From NCBI GenBank assembly GCA_023375675.1, contig JALQBC010000005.1, positions 248,001 to 312,000 on the forward strand: 64,000 nucleotides of DNA, read 5' to 3'. The notes beneath the pieces were generated by a model. That model searched no databases. It was not told the DNA's origin and saw only the letters and a list, made by a program, of their open reading frames with translations. This stretch comes from Cytospora piceicola. Its lineage: Eukaryota; Ascomycota; Sordariomycetes; Diaporthales; Cytosporaceae. Made by a program: the position numbers and the translations under genes. Positions 33,147 through 45,400 of the stretch are shown in pieces; positions within the stretch are counted from its first letter, which is position 1, and each line of letters opens with the position of its first letter.

Positions 33147-33962
33147 ATGGAGAATACCCATCATGTCCCAAGCCTTTATCGTATTTATTGATAAGGTTTC
33201 TTTGGGATCAACCCACATGACTGGGACCTCCATTCACCTATTTGGCGACCATTCTCGACACCCGCATTCTCAGTTCATGCATGGTGTACCCATCCATACT
33301 GAAAAACAGTCGAAGTCCCGAGGTGGTGGAGGGTAGAAAGAAGGGCAACGGGGTCGAGCACAAAAATCGAACCGGAGGACATATTGAAGGTTGCTGGCGG
33401 CAAAATAATATCGGAATTTGCTGATGTCTTGTTCCGGACCTCATGGATGTATTGATGGAATGAAGGGTTTTGGGGCGGTTTGCCCAAACATAATTGCGAA
33501 CGGGGGAATAATGAGGCTTACGATGGTCATGGTTACGGAGGCGTCGAAACGGTACTTGAGATACCCCTCCCTGAGAGCATTGAGCCAGGGTGGTTGTATT
33601 GGCTCTTCTAGCTCTCCTTAATGAATTATTCTAGACAATGGACTGATTGTCACTTGACTCCTTGTGTCCTTGGCTTTATTGGATTGAAGCCGTCCTGGTG
33701 GGTTGACTCGATGCATGGGTAGATCATCGATGGCATGGTGTGTAAGTGTGAAGAGTGTGGAACGCGTACCGAGGTGTCCGTTGATTTCAGGGTCCATGCA
33801 CGTCGGTTAATTGGTACTTAGGTAAGCTCACTGGAGAAGCCCCACGTCGCATGCCATTGATCGCAGCTTGCGGCGCCTTATGATTCTGAAAGAACACCTC
33901 ACACCAACGACGCCCCATTCAAGACACCCGAATTCTTCTTTGTGTGCCGTCTTGCTATTGGG
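33147..33962. other. Intergenic region before ALG2
   Basis: This 816-bp region between co-directional genes should contain the 3' end of the CFEM transcript and the ALG2 promoter. I see no gene. Short open frames on both strands have no recognisable features. Confidence 0.5.
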
Positions 33963-35552
33963 ATGGCGGAAAGGACCAAGAAGAAGACGATTGTCTTCTT
34001 CCATCCAGATCTAGGCATTGGCGGTGCTGAAAGACTGGTAGTTGATGCTGCCGTCGGGCTTCAGAACCGAGGACACAAGATTGTCATCTTCACAAGCCAC
34101 TGCGATCCCAGACATTGCTTCAACGAGGCCCGAGACGGTATTTCGCCCTCTCCCTAGATGGCCGCTCCAGCTCGGGCAGCTCGGGCCATTTTTGTCTTGG
34201 GCTAATCACCTGAACCATCCCTTACAGGAACCCTCGACGTCCGCGTCCGAGGCGACACCATTGTCCCGCCCTCCATCTTCTCGCGCTTCAGCATCCTCTG
34301 CGCCATCCTGCGCCAGCTCCACCTCCTGATCTCCATCTACCGAAACGGCGAACTCGCCGCCATCCGACCCGATGCCTTCTTCGTCGACCAGCTGAGCGCG
34401 GGCCTGCCACTCCTGCAGTACCTGCAGCCCAAGGCGCCCATACTGTTCTACTGCCACTTCCCGGACCTGTTGCTGGCGCAGGGCCGAGAGACTTGGTACA
34501 AGAAGGCCTGGCGCGTGCCGTTTGACTGGGTCGAGCAGTGGAGCATGAGCTTTGCCGACGCCATCTCCGTGAACAGCAAGTTTACCCGGGGCGTGGTGGG
34601 ACGGACGTGGCCCGCGCTGGTGAAGGGGCGCGAGCTGAGGGTCGTCTATCCCTGTATCGACACGCGCCTGTCCAAGAGAGAAGGGGACGATGGGCTGGTG
34701 TGGAAGGATGGTGACATTGTCTTGAGTCTCAACCGCTTCGAGCGCAAGAAGAACGTCGCGCTGGCTATCAAGGCATATGCTGGACTTTCCAAGGAGCAAA
34801 GGAAGGGCGTCAAGCTTGTCATTGCTGGTAAGACCGCCCCTCCCCCCCTTTCCTCCGACATGTTGGATTCTCCATGTGCCGGTCCATAGAGACTTGCACC
34901 TGTTCGAGTGCACGAGACTGACAATGCTTGTACCTTAGGTGGCTACGACCCCCGGGTTTCCGAGAACGTTTCCTACCACAGCGAGCTGGTCGAACTGGCC
35001 ACCTCGCTCAAGCTCTCCAACGCGACTGTGCACACCTTACAGACAGCCTTGGCCGTGCCGCCCGAGAACGAGGTCATCTTCCTCCTGTCGGTCCCCGACG
35101 CACTCAAGCAGTCGCTCCTCAAGTCGGCCAGGCTCCTGGTGTACACCCCGACCAACGAGCACTTCGGCATCGTGCCCCTGGAGGCGATGCTGCACGGCGT
35201 CCCGGTGCTGGCGGCCAACACGGGCGGGCCCACCGAGACGGTCCTGGAGGGCGAGACGGGCTGGCTGCGGGGGCCCGAGGACACCGCAGCGTGGACGCGG
35301 GTCATGGACCGGGCCCTGAACGGGCTGGGCGGCGAGGAGCGGGCCGAGATGGGCCGCAGGGGCGCCGAGCGGGTCCGGGACAACTTTGCCGACACCCAGA
35401 TGGCGGCGAGGCTCGAGGACATCCTGGCCGGCGCCGAGGGCCCCCGGCGCGGCGGCCACCTCGGCGCGCTGCTCGTCAGCCTGGCCTCCGCCGCTGGCGT
35501 GTTTGTCGTGGTCGTCCTGAGCATTATGGCGGCGGCGTCGAAGAAGGCCTGA
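33963..35552 (+). CDS. ALG2: Alpha-1,3/1,6-mannosyltransferase ALG2
   Basis: Three exons are inferred: 33963-34137, 34228-34827 and 34939-35552, all phase 1 junctions, about 462 residues. ALG2 adds the second and third mannoses to the dolichol-linked oligosaccharide on the cytosolic face of the ER in N-glycosylation. The N-terminal '[20 protein letters not shown]' is the diagnostic glycine-rich motif. '[10 protein letters not shown]', 'VVYPCIDT' and '[11 protein letters not shown]' follow in the GT-B family-4 order. The EX7E-type donor site is seen in '[11 protein letters not shown]', followed by 'GGPTETV'. A C-terminal hydrophobic segment ('[14 protein letters not shown]') before 'SKKA' can anchor the protein, and the final KKxx-like lysines would suit ER retention. 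The start at 33963 is the first ATG; further upstream the frame has no ATG. Confidence 0.93.
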
Positions 35553-37653
35553 AGAGGTGTTTGAAGACCTTCATCGGTGGGGTGGGGCGGCTGGTGTGTG
35601 CTGGGCCCGCCGGCTTAGGGGGTGGACCGAGATGCTTGGACGTGGTGTTTCGGTCCTGCTCGGTAGTCCTGCTATCTCTGAGACGGGAAGCCGGGCAGGA
35701 TACAGGCACTGCGGGAGACATGTGCCTGCAGGCAAGTCTACACGGGTTGCACTTCTCGATGTGGTCGACGGGAATCAATGAACATGCAGAGAAATTGAAG
35801 ATGACTGCATAGAATTGGCAGCCATTAATGCTGGGCTGTCGAGTGAGATGGACCCCATGGGAAGATTGAATATGTATATACTATGTAAGAATCAAGGGAA
35901 GGAAGCCACTGAAGCTTCGAGCAGCATAACGAGGAACCATAGAAGGAGCACGTCAGATAGATGCATATCCATCCTCCAACTCACCAACGAGTCCAAAAGA
36001 CTATTCACTGAAGCATCTGTGCCAGTACCGAAGTGTATGTCGGCACCGAATTGGTACAAACAGATGCGTCTTCACAACATCCATCCCATCTTGCAGAAGG
36101 GAGTGGCTGGCAACGGGCTCAAGTTCAACCTATCTGTCCCTCCTCCCACTTGTCACTGGTGAGGAGCCACCTCTGGCTGACAATGTCCTGCCCAGTCTCC
36201 GTCATCTTCTCGGTATTCATCAGCAGGGAGGCTGCACAGGTTTTGTCAAGAGGCCAGTCCTCATACTCCAGAAAGCAGGAAGACAACAGAGGGTGCAACA
36301 AAGATTGTGTATATCTAACTAGTATGCTCTATTGGCTCAGGGTGTGCTGGGATTGTCACGCAATGTCTCAAAGCGGAATGGAAGAAGAGCTGGTTGGTGC
36401 TGGGTATCCATTTGAACTTTCATTGTAACTTCAGGCTTATCTCAATGCCAAATTTATTGATAGTCGCTCCCCTCACCCACCGAATACAAGCACCGTCGAC
36501 CGGCATATACTCCACGATTCTTTCCGCGATCGTAATCCTGTCTGTCCCCCTTGTCTCTCTATCTCAGCATCACCCGTGTGCATACTAGTACAGCACCTGT
36601 GTCTATTCGTGTACGTATAGACTACCGGATGGATAGCTGGGGAATGTAGGTGGGTAGGTAGCATCTTGGAAATAGCCAATGGGAGGGGGAGGGGGGCTAA
36701 GAAATCCCTAACTCGAACGACAACCAAGCTCTCATGCATAATCCTGCCGGTCTCGAGCAAGTCGTAGTTCTGTGTCTTCCCAATATTGCCCTTGCATGCT
36801 CCTCGAGCCCATAGCTTTGAGCCAGCTCCGAAAAATCCCGTGCAACTCGACACATCATTGATGCAAAGGAAACATGATTCCTTTCCGGAACATGCACCGT
36901 CAAAGATGACAGCTTGCCCGAAAGAAGAAAGCAAATGGAGTTGCCCAAATCGTCCGTCATACTCGCGTGACATAGAAATAATTCCCGTGTAATTCTCCAA
37001 AAGCCCGAAAGACAGATAACCCAGCAACGACCGTTTCCTCCCAATAGCTCCACGCAGGGGGAAAGTCAACCGACAAGAGCTCGCAGAATCATTGAGTTCG
37101 TTCCAAAAATACCTCTCCATTGAAACAAGGTCGAGATCGTATACCCGACAGCCTCAAGTCACATGCGGGCCGAAGGGAGGCATCGACGCCTAAGCCTATC
37201 GGCGAAAAGAGTGAGCCAACAACGCCATGAGGCCAGGCCTCGCGATCCCCAGCGATGTGCGAGGAGGCCATATGCCAGGTGATAATATATGCAAAAGAAT
37301 ACCTCACAGGAGGTTCAAAGTAGTGTTGTGTGCTGGTGTCAAGCAAGCTCAAAAAGCAGATAGCCGACCGATGCAAGTCCTCTGTAATCTGCAGATGGGA
37401 GATTCACGCTCAAATCAAAATTGCCGACCAATGCAAGGTTCTTTTTAAGGTCCGCATCGGAACCGTTCAAACTTAGTTTCCAGAAATGACAAATCAAGAG
37501 GGGTTACGCTGTAGACACCACAAGTCAAGTGCCCGATTCGGTTGCTTCATCCTGTCGTGGTGGATTGATTTGGATCAATCCAATAATCGTGTTTCCGATG
37601 TTTCGGTATGGCTGTTTGGGAGGTTTAGAAAGAGGTTCGAGGGTGAGTATGGT
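35553..37653. other. Intergenic region between convergent genes
   Basis: This 2.1-kb region between ALG2 (+) and the kinase gene (-) has no convincing gene. Open frames such as 36473-37120 (-) lack recognisable motifs, and their composition is like the rest of the intergenic DNA. It must include both 3' ends. Confidence 0.5.
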
Positions 37654-40600
37654 TCAGTCCCCAAGAGTAAAGACTTTCTTCGCTGTGTCTGTGCTGCCAA
37701 CAGACACATTCGTATTGCGTCTTCTGGACTTGGACGCGGCCTTGCCCACAGAACTAGGTGAGCCTCTAGTGGCATTCGATTTCTTAGATCTGTGGCCCAT
37801 TACGAGCATACCATCGTCGCTATCGCTGTCATCGTCATCATCGATGGGGCGAGCAAGTGGGGTAGGCGTAGATTGCCCAACAGACCCAAGTTCCTGGTCA
37901 TCAATGCGGACAGCGCCATTGGCATACTCGAACTCCGGCGCCTCGAGGGGAAAGCCTGCCACCGGTTCCTTTGCCAGTGCAGGAGGTGTCACCGAGTCGG
38001 TCGTCTCAAGGAAAGCACCCCGATTCATAGCACCTGGGTTCCCTGGAACACCGAGGAACTCGCCTTCCGGATCTGCTGATACGGACGAGGCACCACTGAG
38101 TAGGGCAGGAAGAGACGGATCTGACTGGAAGGCTGACATTTGCTGCGAACCTGCTTCCGTCAAGTCCTTTTGCGACATAGAGATGCTGTAGCTCACTGGA
38201 CTGGTCACCACGCTAGGGCTCGTCCAAGGCGTATTGATGGCTTCGCCTGAGGTGGAGTTCGACGAGAATATCGTGCTGCAAGTCTCATCACGTGAAAGTG
38301 TCTGGCCATTGCCAGCCTCGTCATCGTCTGGAGAAGGAGGGCAAGGAATCTGAGCTGGATCGACCTCAGTGGAGGATTGCAACCGCTCCTGTTCTCGCCG
38401 GCGCAAAGATTCCTCATATTCAAGCCTTTCGCGCCGTCGCATAGTCTCCCGGGCGCGGGCGAACGATTCAGGGGTCGAGGACCCGTACATCCTTGGTGGG
38501 GGCGTCTTGCCTTCTGGTATGTCCTGGATGCGATGAGCCGTCATCGGCCTGTCTTCACTCTTGACCACCGTGCGAAACTTATCGAGCATTGGGTCCGATT
38601 TGTGTTGAGATTGTTGAGCGTAGTGATAAGATTCGACAGCGAGAGGGGAGAAATGATGTGGAGAAGGTAAGGGACTGTCGCCAAAAGCCCTTCCAAGATC
38701 CAAAGATCGCATTTGCGAAAGTTTTCTGGGCTGCTCGAAGTTTCCTGGCGCGACGAGAGAGCTCAAGCCAACTCTAGCCTCAGCTCGCTTGTCAGGGCTT
38801 GAAAAGACTAGCGCCCGGTCTACCGACTGAGCCCTGCTTGAGTCTCCTGAAGGGCTCATGTCTCGCCCTGTTCTTAGCAGACTGAAATCATCTGATGGGC
38901 CATCGACGTCAGGCGTGGTGACTGCCGTCCCCGCCTCGGCACGAAGCTTCTGCAGGCTCAGAATAGCATTCGAGATCGACGCCGAGTGTCTGTGCCGCGC
39001 GAAGTCGAGCTGAGCTTGTGTCGGCGTTTGCCGGTCTGTGGTTGAATCTCTTCTATTAAAATCCGTAGCGACCTCAAGGGCATCATGTGGAGGGTGGCCG
39101 CCTACCGCTGCCGGTTGTGTCGAGACCGATTCGTCGTGGATTGGTGACTCGTCCGGGCTAGCCGTCACGCTGAACGTCAAGGGGTGTTCGCTGTGCTGGT
39201 GATCCCTCGCGGTTGTAAAATAGTCGGCATCTCCGCGTAAACTTTTCCTGCGAAGATCGCGGAGGTGGGGTATGACCGGGGTGTGAGCAGGGCTGTCGCC
39301 CACCGAGCTGGTAGCACTGCTGGGAGCTCTCCGTCTGGACGGGGCCTCCGTACGTTCCGTCGAGCGACTTTGGGTCAACTTGCCAAACGTCTTCTTGAGA
39401 GTGGACCTCGCCCGTTCCAACAACGTGAGGGGCACAACAGCATCGTCAACTTCCTTATCGGTGAGCTCGATCTTGCGACCTTCCATGGTCCTCCGGGGGT
39501 CTGTGTCGTCGATCCAGCCCATGATGTTGGGTAGGTTGGAAAGGACCCAAGGGTGAGACTTGACCTGTCGTAACGTGATCCGCTTCCTGGGGTCCTTAAC
39601 AAGCATCTGCTCTAGCAGGTTGCGAAGACTCTCGTCAACATCTTCATAAATCAGCTGATGGTCGTCGCGATATGGGGCACTATTGACTCGGTTATATAGA
39701 GAAGAGGTTTTCGGCGATGTCGATGGATCCACGGGCCTCAGCCGCCGCGATGGAATGTACACATTCTCTGTCGCGATTTTTCTAAACATCTGGAATTCGT
39801 CCTCGGCCAAAAAGGGGATTCGAGCGTAAATCATGCAGTATAGAGTTACACCGAGGGACCAGACATCGATTTGTTCGGTGACCTTGGGTGGCGGACCGCT
39901 GTCGAGGTCGGTGTAGCACAACTCTGGGGCAAAGAAGGCAGGAGTTCCGACAGTCTTGGACAGCTCAACCTCGTCATCAAAGTCCTGTGCTTCGGACTCG
40001 GACACGGTGTCGTCTGGCTCGCCATCCCGCATAGGCCTGCCAAAATAAGACACGCCAAAGTCTGAGATCTTCACGCGGTGGTCTTTGGTCCACAAAAGGT
40101 TCGCCGGCTTGATGTCTCTGTGGACGATCCCTTGGTAATGCAAGTACTCCAGGCCAAGGACAACATCTCGAAACACAGTCCGTGCTTCGTTGATGGTGAA
40201 GCAAGGTACGTAAGAGAAGTCATCAGCGAATGGATCGTGGGCCAGGGAATTGAAGTCGATGGAAGACATGTGAGAAATGATGGAGTCCGCCATACTAGGA
40301 CTCCGTTCTCTGAACCCAAGATCATCGTAAGCACCGTACATCGTCCCCTCGAGAGCCATGAGCGTGTTTGGGTGTAGTTGGTAGGGAGTCGGTGTTTCAA
40401 GGTCATCCTCGTTGGACGACAGGCTGCCAAACTCTGCCGCCGCAGACATGGACATCACAGACTGGGTCCTTGAAGGTGCTTGAGACGGGGGCGCCGAGAT
40501 GGGAGCGAACGAAGATTCCGACCTCAAAGATCCAACCGCGACATCGGCCCCGTCCGCCTCGTGTGGCCTTGATCTGTTTTCGGGTTCATCTTGTCCCAAC

Positions 40601-41742
40601 TCCAAACTCCAGTGGTCACGGCTGGTACCGTCCCTCTCAGCAATATGGGCGCGTTTCATCTCCTTGATGTTGAACCTGCGTTCCAGCTCCAGAAGGTATA
40701 GCTCTTCCTCGTCGGTCAGTGCTTCTCCCCTCATTTCTCTCTCAACTCGTCGGCGTTCGAAGGTGCAGATGTACGGCAGGCCTTTCTTTCTCCAAACGAT
40801 TTCTCCACATTCGACATGCTCAAGGCAGAGGTAAATCTTCTTGTAATCCGGATCGTCGATGACCTCCAGCAAGGCTACCACGTTTGGATGCCTGATCTTT
40901 TTGAGAATGGCGATTTCCCTTTTGGTCTTTTCGTAAGGAGACACATTCTGGGTGATCCTTCCGAGCCGGCGCTTCCTGGAGAATCGGGGTACGATCTTGA
41001 TGGCGACATTTTTGCCATTGTCAAGATCTCGAGCCAGTTTAACCTTGCCATGAACACCACGCCCTATCTCCTCAATAACCTCGTAATGGTTGATGATCTT
41101 GCGGCCCGTCGTAAAGTCACGATCGACATTGGCAACATGGGTTCTAGACAAAACGACATGTCAGTGACTCTTTTTCTTTTGATCTTGCATGCATGCACGC
41201 TTCTGCGTAGCTGGCTCAGTGGACATCCCCAGGTGCTCTTTGCTTTGCCGTGGTCATTCCAATGAGACCAGGACCATGGTCTCCTTCACATGTGGCAAGT
41301 TCCATCACACTGCCCCCTCCATGGAACTCCAGGAGCACCCGACGAAGGTCTGCGGCGCGAAAATGCAGCGGACTACTTACTCCCTGACTCTGTGGGTTTG
41401 CAACGGGTGCAAGAAAGGACTCTGTGCTGCAGCGGGCGTTGTGCCCTCGGAGACGGACTGTGATGGCGGGAGGGACATGACGGCGCGGAGACTCGCAGGA
41501 CTGAAGAGTCCCGGGGAGACAGGGGTGCTACTAGCAGCCCGCGAGGGAGATTGACTGTGGGCGTGATGGTGAGGATGTGGGAAGAGCGTGTGGTGGGGCT
41601 GTTGGTGTTGGTGTTGTTGGTCCATTGTTTCGTCGTGATCGTGGTCTTCGTCGTAGGCTCGAAAGGTGATGTGTGCGGTCGCTGCAAATCGACATAGTGA
41701 TCTAGAGAGGGACTGACCGAAGCCTGGCTTTGGTAACTCCAA
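37654..41742 (-). CDS. Ser/Thr kinase of the SNF1-activating (SAK1/Ssp1, CaMKK-like) family
   Basis: Two exons are inferred: 41742 (or ATG 41625) to 41381, and 41143-37654 (minus strand), with a 237-bp GTAAGT/TAG intron in phase 2, giving 1283 (or 1244) residues. The second exon has no ATG of its own before the kinase domain, which is why the upstream exon is needed. Kinase motifs in order are 'EIGRGVHGKVKLA' (P-loop), 'NVAIKIV' (Lys), 'IVHRDIKPANLLW' (catalytic loop), 'KISDFGVSYF' (DFG), 'FFAPEL' (APE) and 'DVWSLGVTLYCM'. A ~190-residue charged insert splits the small lobe from the catalytic loop, as in fungal Ssp1/Sak1 orthologues. The ~600-residue tail is Ser/Pro-rich and disordered. The family phosphorylates the AMPK/SNF1 activation loop. 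Exon 1 encodes a His/Gln/Ser-rich N-terminus. Confidence 0.88.
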
Positions 41743-42319
41743 TCAGTCAGTTGAAGGGAAAGAGCCGAAGAGAAGAAGAAGTAACGACGACGTCTAAGCT
41801 GCCATTGCGACCGACGACATCAATCACTAAAAAAAATAAAAATAAAAAAGATGCAAGAAGTGGAGGCGGGTATTGGGTATTGTATGATGAGAAGGAAAGG
41901 GAAAAGGAAGGATTGCGGTCGGGTTGGTATCGAGGAAAAACGGTCAGGCAGGTTTCGTGTTGAATTGACTGGAGGGGTTGCGATTGTGGGAGGAGTTGAA
42001 GGGTCAAGTTGGTCAGAGTGTCAGAGTGTCAGAGTGCCCGGGCCAGGCCAGGATAATTGAGTGGGCAAGAAGAGCCAAGAGGTGAAGCACAGGCCATCGA
42101 AAGGGTCGAAAAGGGCCCAAGAAGGTTGGAAGTGGTGCGGTAATAGTACGGTACCGGGGTACGCACACTCCACAAGGGTAGGGGGGACCCCTGCGGGTAC
42201 GATAGCGGCTGTCGGCAGGCAGTGGGTACCAGTACCAACCTAAACCTACTTCGGAACCACGGTGCGCAGCCCCTTTTCCTGCTTGCGGATGTATCTCGAG
42301 GTACCCAGGTACTGTGGTA

Positions 42320-42374
42320 TCCATCCACCTATCCACCTACCCACCCACCCATCCATCCATCCATCCATCCCATC
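42320..42374. repeat. CCAT/CCAC tetranucleotide microsatellite
   Basis: Interrupted repeats of CCAT, CCAC and CCCA, intergenic. A GGCT repeat follows at 42424-42450. Confidence 0.9.
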
Positions 42375-42423
42375 ACCTGGGGCCAGCTACCATTTCTGCT
42401 CGAGGTTGGAACCTCCAAAGACT

Positions 42424-42450
42424 GGCTGGCTGGCTGGCTGGCTAGCTGGC
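42424..42450. repeat. GGCT tetranucleotide microsatellite
   Basis: About six copies of GGCT, one interrupted by GCTA, in the intergenic region. Confidence 0.9.
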
Positions 42451-45400
42451 TTAACCACCTAGGTACTTAGGTATATAGTATCAATATAACCAGCTTTTGT
42501 TTAATAGATAATGAAATAAATACATAAGAACATTCTTACTGTATATGCGAAAGAAACATGGCAAGTACCTAGGTACGGTACAGTACATGAGAAAAACCTC
42601 TTTCTATGCAGAAATGGTGGTACGGTTGCTTACATAGTACAGCCGACATGTATCAGAGGCACCCAGAATACGCATATAATTTTATAGTGGTTGAGGTAAT
42701 AAAAATGGGATGTGGTGCGATTGTCGCCTTACTGAACGCGCATCTGATAATAAGGATATTCGCCTCAACAACAACACCCTCTGACCCTCCTGCACCTCTC
42801 TCACCTTCTCACAGGAATCGTCTCCATAGACTATCCGTCATCAAACGGGGGGTGAGCTGAGCGATGCCGCAGCGGACAACTGTGAGCCTCCGTCCGTCAA
42901 CTCTTAGCTCATCCAAGAATCCAAGTGGCGCCTTGGCCCGTCCACGCCGTCCTTTCCACCAACTTGCCGGGCTAACAGATCGTCATAGACACCGAGTGAG
43001 AATGAGTTAGGCCGGTTCGCAGCTAACAGAAAGGGACGGACGGATACTTGTTGGAAGGCGCACGTCTAGCCTGAAGCCAAAGACGAAGACTCGGAAACGT
43101 GGCTTTGTACTTTGGTGATTGAGGTCTGATCGGAGCCAAACGCTGCTCGCTCAGATGTGTACAAGGACTGTGGTGATCTTCAGATGGGTATCATTGTACT
43201 AGTAGTCCCTAGGCAGTCGGGCCTTTGCGAAATGTACTTTGCAGTACATGTACTACATATTGTACATAAGCTGACAAGGTATGATTCCTTTAGTGCCTAG
43301 GTATGCAGTCTGGCAGTCTGGCAGTCTGGCAGTGCTACATACAAGACGTGAGTGAGGTCGTCAGACGGGAAAAGGAAAATTGGAACGATGTTGCCTCAAC
43401 AATTGGAGTGTGGTAAAAGACAGGGAAGGCGGCAGCGGGACTTGGGCACCCTTCCATGGATCAAGGGTTGTCACTGGCCTCCAAATCATTGGTCAAGGAA
43501 ATTGAGCTCGACTGTCATGCATGTGAAGTGGGCTGCTCGGGCGGAAGAAGGACGGGTCTGCTTTTCTGGAAATCAGGACTGCAGACTACCAGACTACCAG
43601 ATTACAAGACTACCTAGGTACCTATTATTATACAGTATTTGAGTGACAGAATGCATCAACGCTCCAAGGTTACCAACATACATACCGAGGTACCTAGTAG
43701 GTATGTAGAGAGGGGCAGAAGGGGGAACGGAAGCAGGGAAGGGACCAAAGAAAGGCAAAGAAGAAGAAGAAAAACGTGTCAGTATCCGCCGCACAACTGT
43801 TTCCTGCGGGCGACGACTGAAAGTCCACAGTGATCGAGATAAGACACAGGATAAATGACTTGGCCAAGTTCAACTGGTGAAACCTAGGAGCCCAAGGCAC
43901 GGAACATGAGCTGGCCAAGAGGCCTATCTGATCCATAGTTAAGTCCATAACCAATGGACAGGCTGCTTCAGAGCGATTGCTGGGCCGTCGACGATGGTCT
44001 GCATCTGCATCTGCATCGCCTTTTAAGCGTGGCCCAAATACGTACTATGTAGATATATACTGCATACGGGCTAGCACGCTGCACTTATGATGATGATGGC
44101 GAGTCACGACTGATGAGGCTTCTTCTTCCCAAGCCTGCCAAGCTCCCTTGGTAGAGAAGAAAGGTGCCCGAAAATGACAAGTGCCGACATATAAGTACAC
44201 ACTAGAGAATATTATAAAGTATTTGTAAGGTAGGTAAGGTACACTGTAGAAGAATGTAGTTGACAACATCGCATCGGAGAATTTCTGTCAGATTGCCCGA
44301 CTGAGGTCGAAATGGACAACATCTTGTGCACAGCGAGCTGTCACCCTCACATTTGTTTCAATCACGTAGCTATCTATATTCCTTGGGGGTTTCAGAAGAT
44401 TTCAGACGAACATCGGGAAGCAGATGTAGTATCCTCTGATACCACCCAGGTATGTATCAGCGAGACATATGAAGAGGGATGACCATATACAAAAAACTAC
44501 CTTATCGGGACAGGTACTGCTTGTATGTATCGAAACCCACCCACAGTAGCGCCACAGCGGAACACGCCGTGTACTACTATGTATTTACCTGGCCAGATAC
44601 TGTGAGTGGTGTTCCTTCATCAATATCGACTGCGCTCGAAGGTTGCATATTAAAAAGCCCTATCATTACGCCCCACAATCGCCCGAGAGCTTGAGAGTGA
44701 CAGGTCGGCATTCAAAACCGCGACTGGACAATGATGACGAAGGCTGTGAGGTTTAATGAAGGGGGTCTGGTATCGTGAACAGGTACTCTGCAGTACAGAA
44801 GATGTCCCGTTTCTGGCCAAGGCTGTCTGTCGCCATCATGGCCCCATCCATACTATGTATATCATTTGGGATGTTTCACACTATATGGTATCTTAGATGA
44901 GGGTACGGAGTAGCACCCTATCTCGGCCGATTAACTGTATATAAACTGCATACTGTGGTATACATACTTATAGCTGGGTACGATACGGAGCTCTGGGGAG
45001 TCTCCGAGGCGTGGGGCCTGGTGGAAACATTGGACAATTTGAGGATGCAAAGAGGCGGGGCCCATCTGGCGACGGTGCATCATCATCGTGGACAAGAACT
45101 CTTAGTGTATTAGCGAAGCCCTTCATTCCCTCCCTTGTACCTACATCGTACCTACATCGCTCCTCGATAAGGTCTCCGATCCGATCCCACAGTCCCATCA
45201 TCATTCAATATCGACGACTTCGGGACATTGCAGATACCTGCCACAAGCAGAGCAGGCTGCGTCGTTGGTCGGATACAGGTGACGTTATCGCCCACCATAC
45301 ACCACCCCCTTGTTATAGGAATGGCCTGATTTTCTGCTGCAGGACCACTCAACTCCCCACACGCCTGGCATGGAGTACCTACCTAGGTACCCTATACTGG

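Noticed and set aside
41373..41687. Second open frame over the first kinase exon
   Set aside because: The alternative frame (41377-41742) joins the kinase exon in phase; this one does not.
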